This document shows positions 59,128 through 64,000 of a stretch of 64,000 nt of DNA, piece after piece. The notes beneath the pieces are model-generated. The model saw only the letters and a program-made list of their open reading frames with translations, was not told the origin of the DNA and searched no databases. Source of the stretch: Duganella guangzhouensis. Lineage in GTDB: Bacteria > Pseudomonadota > Gammaproteobacteria > Burkholderiales > Burkholderiaceae_D. The position numbers and the translations under genes were made by a program. Position 1 is the first letter of the stretch; each line of letters begins with the position of its first letter. The DNA lies in contig NZ_WKJK01000015.1 in NCBI RefSeq assembly GCF_009674535.1, positions 117,588 through 181,587 on the forward strand, given 5' to 3'.

Positions 59128-62032
59128 GTTGGGACAATTGAAGCAAGCTGGCATCGCGCTGTCGCCTGAGCAGCGCATGCTGCTGGCAGCGAAGAGGCCT
59201 GCGGATTTGCAGCCGATGGTGTTGACGGCGCGGGTCGGCGCCGTCGACGTGGCCAGGCTGCGTGATGCGGCAGACCAGGTCATCGCGCGCCATGAAGTGC
59301 TGCGCTACGAGTTTGGTGAAGTCGAAGGCTACCGCGGGCTGCGCCAGGCGCCTTTGGCTGCGCTGTCGCAGCTGCGCGTCTCGGTGCTGGACGAAGGCCA
59401 AGGTAGCGCCACATTGTCGCTGGAAGCACCGGCGCTGATGGTGGACGCCTCCAGCCTGCGCGCTTTGCTGATGCAGATAGCATCCCGGTATCATGACGAC
59501 GCGGATGCCGAAGAACCTTTCCAATACGGCGATTACGTCGAATGGCGTCAGGATCTGGATGAAGACGCCACCAGCGCCGCCGCGCGTAGCTACTGGGACG
59601 CGCAACTGCGTGGCATGGCCTCCTTGTCGCCGCCGCGCCTGTCCATGCGCAGCGCCTTGACGCTGCAAGCGCCGTTACAATATTCATCCGCCATTAACAG
59701 CACCCTGGTCAGCCGCGTCAACCAACTGGCAGCCGCCAGCGACTGTTCAGCCGAAACCGTTCTGTTATCCGTGTGGTCGCTGCTGCTGGCGCATTTGACT
59801 GGCTACGAAGCCAGCGTCATCTCCTGGCGCCACGATTGCCGGCTGGATTACGAGCCTATGCAAGGTGGTATCGGCGTCTACGAAAAAACGCTGCCGGTCC
59901 TGGCCAGTATCGTGGCGGATGAATCCTATGCCGCCTGGCTGGCACGCTGCATCAACCATGTAGCGCAGCACATCGAATCGCAGGAAGGCTGGACCCCGGA
60001 GCACGCGGCGTCCAGCGCTGCGCTGGAGATTGGCTTTCTTTACAGTGCAGGGCAGCCATCACCATGGCCGGTGCTGCGACACCCGGTATCAACGGGATGT
60101 GAATTGATGTTACAGCTAGTCTGGTCCGATACCGAAGCCACATTGGTGCTGGATGCCACGCATTACAGCCAGGCCACACTGGGACGTCTAGCGGAACAAT
60201 TTCTGACCTTGCTGAACGCAGTGCTGGAAGCTCCGGAAGCAAAGGTGCGTGACTACCAGATCATCGGGTCGCAGGAAGCAGCAGCGCAAGCAGCCTGGCA
60301 AAAGCGCGCGGATTTCGGCGTCGGCAGCCTGCCGTCGCATATCGCACAGTGGGCGCAGCGTACACCGGATGCAAATGCGGTCCTGACGGACGATATCAGC
60401 TGGAGTTACGCCGAACTGATGGCACGCGCAAACCGCCTCGGGCACTGGATGAAATCGCGAGGGGTGTCGCCCGGTTCGCTGGTGGCGCTGAATCTGCCGC
60501 GTTCTCCAGATATGTTGGTTGGCATACTGGCCGCGTGGTCGGCTGGCGCAGCTTATCTCCCGCTCGAACCGGAATGGCCTGCTGCGCGCCGCAATAGCGT
60601 GTTGGCCGATGCGCGTCCGGCGCTGGTGCTGTACGCGACAGGATGGACCGAATCCCTGTCAGCCAACGAAGCCGTGATCGACCAGATCGATCTGACGCCG
60701 TATGACGCAACGCCGGCACAAGCCCCGGCCAGCGGCGATGCGCTGGCCTACGTACTCTATACCTCCGGTTCAACCGGCCAGCCGAAAGGCGTTATCATCA
60801 CCCATGGCGCTTTGCATAACTATGTTCGCGCCGTTTCCGATGCACTGGACCTGTACACCATACGCCGCTGGGCGTTGACCAGCACCGTCGCTGCGGACCT
60901 GGGCAATACCGCCTTGTTTGGCGCGCTATATCATGGCGCCACGCTGGTAGTGGCCAGCGATGCCGAAACCCGTGATGGCGCAGCCTTCAGCCGCTTCATG
61001 CGCCGCTATGCCATCGACGGCCTCAAAATGGTGCCGTCCCACCTGGAGGCCTTGCTCGATTGCGCCGAGCCACAACTGCCACGCAAGCTGGTACTGGGCG
61101 GAGAGGCCGCACCACGCTCGCTGATTGAACGCCTCGCCACCTTGGCGCCAGAATGCGCGGTGTACAACCACTACGGTCCAACCGAAACCACCGTCGGTGT
61201 GCTGGTGCATGCAGTTGATCCAGCGGCCGCGCAAGGCGAGGTTCTGCCATTGACCGAACCGCTGGCGAACAACATCGTTCGCGTACTCGATGACAACCTG
61301 CGTCCGGTGCCTGCCGGCGCGAAAGGCGTCGTATATGTCGGTGGTGCTCAACTCTGCGCTGGTTACCTGAATCGTGATGCTGGCGATGTCTTCATCGACG
61401 ATCCGATGTCTCCGGGCTCGCGTCTTTACCGTACCGGTGATCTGGCATACGTGCTGCCGGAAGGCGGCATTCGCCTGGCCGGCCGCGCCGATCATCAATT
61501 CAAAATTCGCGGTTACCGCATCGAGCCAGGCGAGATCGAAGCCACGCTGCTCAATCAGAATGGCATCCGCCAGGCAGTGGTGCTGCCGACGCAGGATGGC
61601 CAGCAGTTGGCTGCTTTCCTGGTTGGCGAACAGGCCGATATGCGTACCGCGCTGGCCAGGCTGTTGCCAGCGCCGATGGTCCCCGCGCATTACACCTGGC
61701 TGTCCGAATTCCCGCGTCTGGCCAATGGCAAGATAGACCGTCTCGCGTTGGCCGCGAAACTGACCAGCAGCGACACCACGTCAGTGGCACCACGCGATGA
61801 ACTGGAGACGCTGCTGGCCACTTGCATGGCCGAGGTACTGGGCCGCGAGCAGGTAAGCATTCACGATGACTTCTTTGAGCTCGGCGGCCATTCGCTGCAG
61901 GTCATCAAGCTGGTCGCGCGCATCCGCAAGCATCTGCAACTGGAAGTCGCCGCCGCCGTGGTGTTCGACCATCCCAACGTTGCCGCGCTGGCGAACGTGC
62001 TGCGCAACCGCATCAATAAGGAAACCGAATGA
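59120..62032 (+). CDS. NRPS: interface-like degenerate C domain-A(Asp)-PCP
   Basis: A 970-residue synthetase overlapping the previous gene by eight bases. Residues about 1-430 have a condensation-domain fold, but the HHxxxDG site is replaced by PALMVDA (residues 104-110), so it cannot condense. This fits the noncanonical interface domains that position fused beta-hydroxylases next to NRPS-bound amino acids. The A domain (about 440-870; YTSGSTGQPKGV at 547) has pocket residues D-L-T-K-V-G-H-V-G-K, again Asp. The PCP attaches at Ser925. The module is therefore split: C3 and the hydroxylase sit on the upstream protein. An in-frame open stretch before 59120 overlaps the upstream gene and is not used. 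Confidence 0.9.
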   Translation: MNELGQLKQAGIALSPEQRMLLAAKRPADLQPMVLTARVGAVDVARLRDAADQVIARHEVLRYEFGEVEGYRGLRQAPLAALSQLRVSVLDEGQGSATLSLEAPALMVDASSLRALLMQIASRYHDDADAEEPFQYGDYVEWRQDLDEDATSAAARSYWDAQLRGMASLSPPRLSMRSALTLQAPLQYSSAINSTLVSRVNQLAAASDCSAETVLLSVWSLLLAHLTGYEASVISWRHDCRLDYEPMQGGIGVYEKTLPVLASIVADESYAAWLARCINHVAQHIESQEGWTPEHAASSAALEIGFLYSAGQPSPWPVLRHPVSTGCELMLQLVWSDTEATLVLDATHYSQATLGRLAEQFLTLLNAVLEAPEAKVRDYQIIGSQEAAAQAAWQKRADFGVGSLPSHIAQWAQRTPDANAVLTDDISWSYAELMARANRLGHWMKSRGVSPGSLVALNLPRSPDMLVGILAAWSAGAAYLPLEPEWPAARRNSVLADARPALVLYATGWTESLSANEAVIDQIDLTPYDATPAQAPASGDALAYVLYTSGSTGQPKGVIITHGALHNYVRAVSDALDLYTIRRWALTSTVAADLGNTALFGALYHGATLVVASDAETRDGAAFSRFMRRYAIDGLKMVPSHLEALLDCAEPQLPRKLVLGGEAAPRSLIERLATLAPECAVYNHYGPTETTVGVLVHAVDPAAAQGEVLPLTEPLANNIVRVLDDNLRPVPAGAKGVVYVGGAQLCAGYLNRDAGDVFIDDPMSPGSRLYRTGDLAYVLPEGGIRLAGRADHQFKIRGYRIEPGEIEATLLNQNGIRQAVVLPTQDGQQLAAFLVGEQADMRTALARLLPAPMVPAHYTWLSEFPRLANGKIDRLALAAKLTSSDTTSVAPRDELETLLATCMAEVLGREQVSIHDDFFELGGHSLQVIKLVARIRKHLQLEVAAAVVFDHPNVAALANVLRNRINKETE

Positions 62033-64000
62033 ATGATATGACCCGAGCAGAAGACGGTCAGGCTGTTCCGCTGTCGCCGGCGCAGCAGCAGCTATGGTTT
62101 CTGCAAAAACTGGAACCCGCACTCACCGCTTACAATTTGCCGCGCGCCTTGCGCTTCGATGGCCCGCTGGATGCGGATGCGCTGGAGCGTGCCTTCCATG
62201 CGGTGCTCGATCGTCATGCCGTCCTGCGGCATCGCTTTTTTGCCCGCGATGGCGTGCCGCTGCAACAGCCGCAAACACAGGTGAACTTTACGTTGAAACG
62301 CGTGGACCTGTCCGGCGCTGCAGAGGATGCCTATCCACATCAGCTGCAACAGGAAATCGCCGCAGTGGCGAACCATGTATTCGATCTTGACGGCGGCGCC
62401 ATGCTGATGGCGACGCTGATACGCCGCAGCGCCGATGAACACGTGCTGGCTCTGTGCCTGCACCATATCGTGTCGGACGCCTGGTCGAATCCCATTCTTG
62501 CTCGCGATTTGAGCAAGGCTTATCGCGGCGAGCAGCTGCCAGCTTTGCCTCTGCAATACGCCGACTACGCGCTGTGGCAGTCGGAGCAAGAGGGACAGAG
62601 CGCGCAGCAGCGGGACGTCGCTTATTGGAATGACTATCTCGGTGAGCAGGTGCAGCCACTTGATTTGCCGGCAGATCGCGTACGGCCCGTCGCGCGCAGC
62701 TACCAGGGCGGCGCGGTGTATTTCACGCTGCAACCGGAACTGGCGGCGACGCTGCAGCGCTACTGCCGCGAGCAAAAGAGTAGTCCGTTCATGGTGTTGA
62801 TGGCGGCCTGGCAGGTACTGATAGCGCGTTACAGCGGTCAGCATGACTTCGCGGTGGGTGTGCCAAACGCAGGCCGCCAGCATGAAGCGGTGCAGGAGAT
62901 GATCGGCTATTTCATTACCACGCAAGTGTTCCGGGTCCGTATCACGCCGCATATGCGGTTGCGCGAAGTGCTGCAGCAGGTTCGCTCGGATGCGATGGCC
63001 GCGCTGGATCATGCGGAACTGTCGTTTGAACGGTTGCTGGAAAATCGTAGCGAACGGCGCGATCCCGCGCGTAGTCCGTTATTCCAGGTGATGCTGGGCG
63101 TGCAAATGGATGATGCGCTGGCGCAGCTGGACTTCGGTGGTGTGCGCTGCACAGCGCTGGATTTTGCCGAATCCGGCGCAAAATTCGATTTGTCGCTGGA
63201 TGTCAGTCTGGGCAGCGCGCGCGTGCGCGGACGGCTTGAATACAATAGTGACATGTTTGATCGCGCGACGGTGGAGTGGCTGGCTGGCTGCTTCCAGCGC
63301 GTGCTTCAGCAAATGGCAATGCAGCCTGACCTGAGCGTCGCCAGTGTCGATCTGTTGGGGGATACGGACCGCGCGCATTTGGCTCAACTGGGCATGAATG
63401 CCCAGCGCCATCCAGACCAGGAAACCGTGCTTCAGATGTTTGAACGTGAAGCTGGCGCGCACCCTGAGGCGACCGCGCTGGTACACGGCGACGATGAATT
63501 GAGCTACGCGGAGCTGAATCGCCGCATCAATCGGCTGGCCCATCATCTGATCGCCCATGGTGTGCGGCCGGAGATTCCAGTGGGCGTGGCGCTGGAGCGG
63601 TCGACCGGCATGATCGTCGGCCTGCTGGCGATTCTGAAGGCCGGCGGCGCCTATGTGCCGCTGGACCCGGATTATCCGGCCGAGCGCCTGGCCGCGATGG
63701 TCGAAGACAGCGGCATGCGCCTGCTGCTGACGCAGTCCTCGGTCGCCGCACGCATTCCGGCGCCCGAAGGTCTGCAGATCTTGCACACCGATCTCCTCGA
63801 TGTGTCGCATCACAGCGCCGCCAATCCTGGCATCGCGCTGCATGGCGCCGCGCTGGCCTATATCATCTACACTTCGGGATCGACCGGCAAGCCGAAAGGC
63901 ATCGGCATCAACCATGCCACGCTGGCGGAACACAGCCAGGTCGCGCAAGGCTACTTCGGCCTGACGCGCAGCGACCGCATGCTGCAATTCTCGACCATCA
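62029..64000 (+). CDS. NRPS: C-A, cut by the window edge (partial)
   Basis: Starts at an ATG overlapping the previous stop (ATGA) and stays open to the end, 657 codons. The C domain (about 15-440) opens with PLSPAQQQLWFLQKLEP and has HHIVSDAWS, with Ala for the usual Gly of HHxxxDG. The A domain follows from about residue 470 (YTSGSTGKPKG at 614). The window ends just before the first specificity-pocket residues, so its amino acid cannot be predicted. Release, tailoring, export and uptake genes presumably lie to the right. Confidence 0.92.
   Translation, partial: MNDMTRAEDGQAVPLSPAQQQLWFLQKLEPALTAYNLPRALRFDGPLDADALERAFHAVLDRHAVLRHRFFARDGVPLQQPQTQVNFTLKRVDLSGAAEDAYPHQLQQEIAAVANHVFDLDGGAMLMATLIRRSADEHVLALCLHHIVSDAWSNPILARDLSKAYRGEQLPALPLQYADYALWQSEQEGQSAQQRDVAYWNDYLGEQVQPLDLPADRVRPVARSYQGGAVYFTLQPELAATLQRYCREQKSSPFMVLMAAWQVLIARYSGQHDFAVGVPNAGRQHEAVQEMIGYFITTQVFRVRITPHMRLREVLQQVRSDAMAALDHAELSFERLLENRSERRDPARSPLFQVMLGVQMDDALAQLDFGGVRCTALDFAESGAKFDLSLDVSLGSARVRGRLEYNSDMFDRATVEWLAGCFQRVLQQMAMQPDLSVASVDLLGDTDRAHLAQLGMNAQRHPDQETVLQMFEREAGAHPEATALVHGDDELSYAELNRRINRLAHHLIAHGVRPEIPVGVALERSTGMIVGLLAILKAGGAYVPLDPDYPAERLAAMVEDSGMRLLLTQSSVAARIPAPEGLQILHTDLLDVSHHSAANPGIALHGAALAYIIYTSGSTGKPKGIGINHATLAEHSQVAQGYFGLTRSDRMLQFSTI

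Overview
The window reads as chromosome from a GC-rich betaproteobacterium, most likely Oxalobacteraceae (Massilia/Duganella/Janthinobacterium type). This is inferred from gene order (fabHDG-acpP-fabF-ygfX-rpoE-rseA-mucD, then grx-lepA-lepB-DUF4845-rnc-era-recO-pdxJ-acpS-uvrC) and from protein sequences. No 16S gene is present.

1-23.5 kb is core genome on the plus strand. It holds fatty-acid synthesis genes, the sigma-E envelope-stress block, and a dense lepA-to-uvrC operon. A macA-macB-outer membrane factor efflux operon with its own OmpR-type two-component pair follows, then pgsA. The anti-sigma factor here is a short version without a membrane segment, and macA is preceded by a 10-codon leader ORF.

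23.5-24.2 kb is a tRNA array behind a clear sigma-70 promoter: four identical tRNA-Gly(GCC) genes and one tRNA-Cys(GCA), closed by a terminator.

24.2-44.7 kb is accessory. The 3' end of the last tRNA-Gly plus its terminator recurs in direct orientation at 44.64-44.70 kb, without the 5' half of the tRNA. That is the layout of a tRNA-integrated island of about 20.5 kb, although no integrase is visible. The cargo suits plant-polymer use and environmental sensing: a 5'-truncated GH51 arabinofuranosidase, a nucleoside hydrolase-like protein, a tannase/feruloyl esterase, a sugar MFS transporter, a GH3 glucosidase lipoprotein, a porin, two two-component systems, an S41 peptidase, a drug-type MFS pump with a TetR regulator, and an alkylguanine methyltransferase.

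44.8-64 kb is the left part of a nonribosomal peptide siderophore cluster, all on the plus strand and running off the window. A perfect 19-bp Fur-box palindrome precedes a FecI-like sigma factor. A 72-residue FecR N-terminal domain protein, MbtH, type II thioesterase, Sfp-type phosphopantetheinyl transferase, a stand-alone aspartyl beta-hydroxylase and three NRPS proteins follow. The assembly line reads FAAL-ACP-C-A(Asp)-PCP-C-A(Thr)-PCP-C-hydroxylase // degenerate C-like interface domain-A(Asp)-PCP // C-A(cut). The best reading is an iron-repressed acylated peptide siderophore starting fatty acyl-(OH)Asp-Thr-(OH)Asp. Having both a stand-alone and an NRPS-fused aspartyl hydroxylase predicts both beta-hydroxyaspartate diastereomers, as in cupriachelin.

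Outside the tRNA array no gap between genes exceeds about 300 bases.
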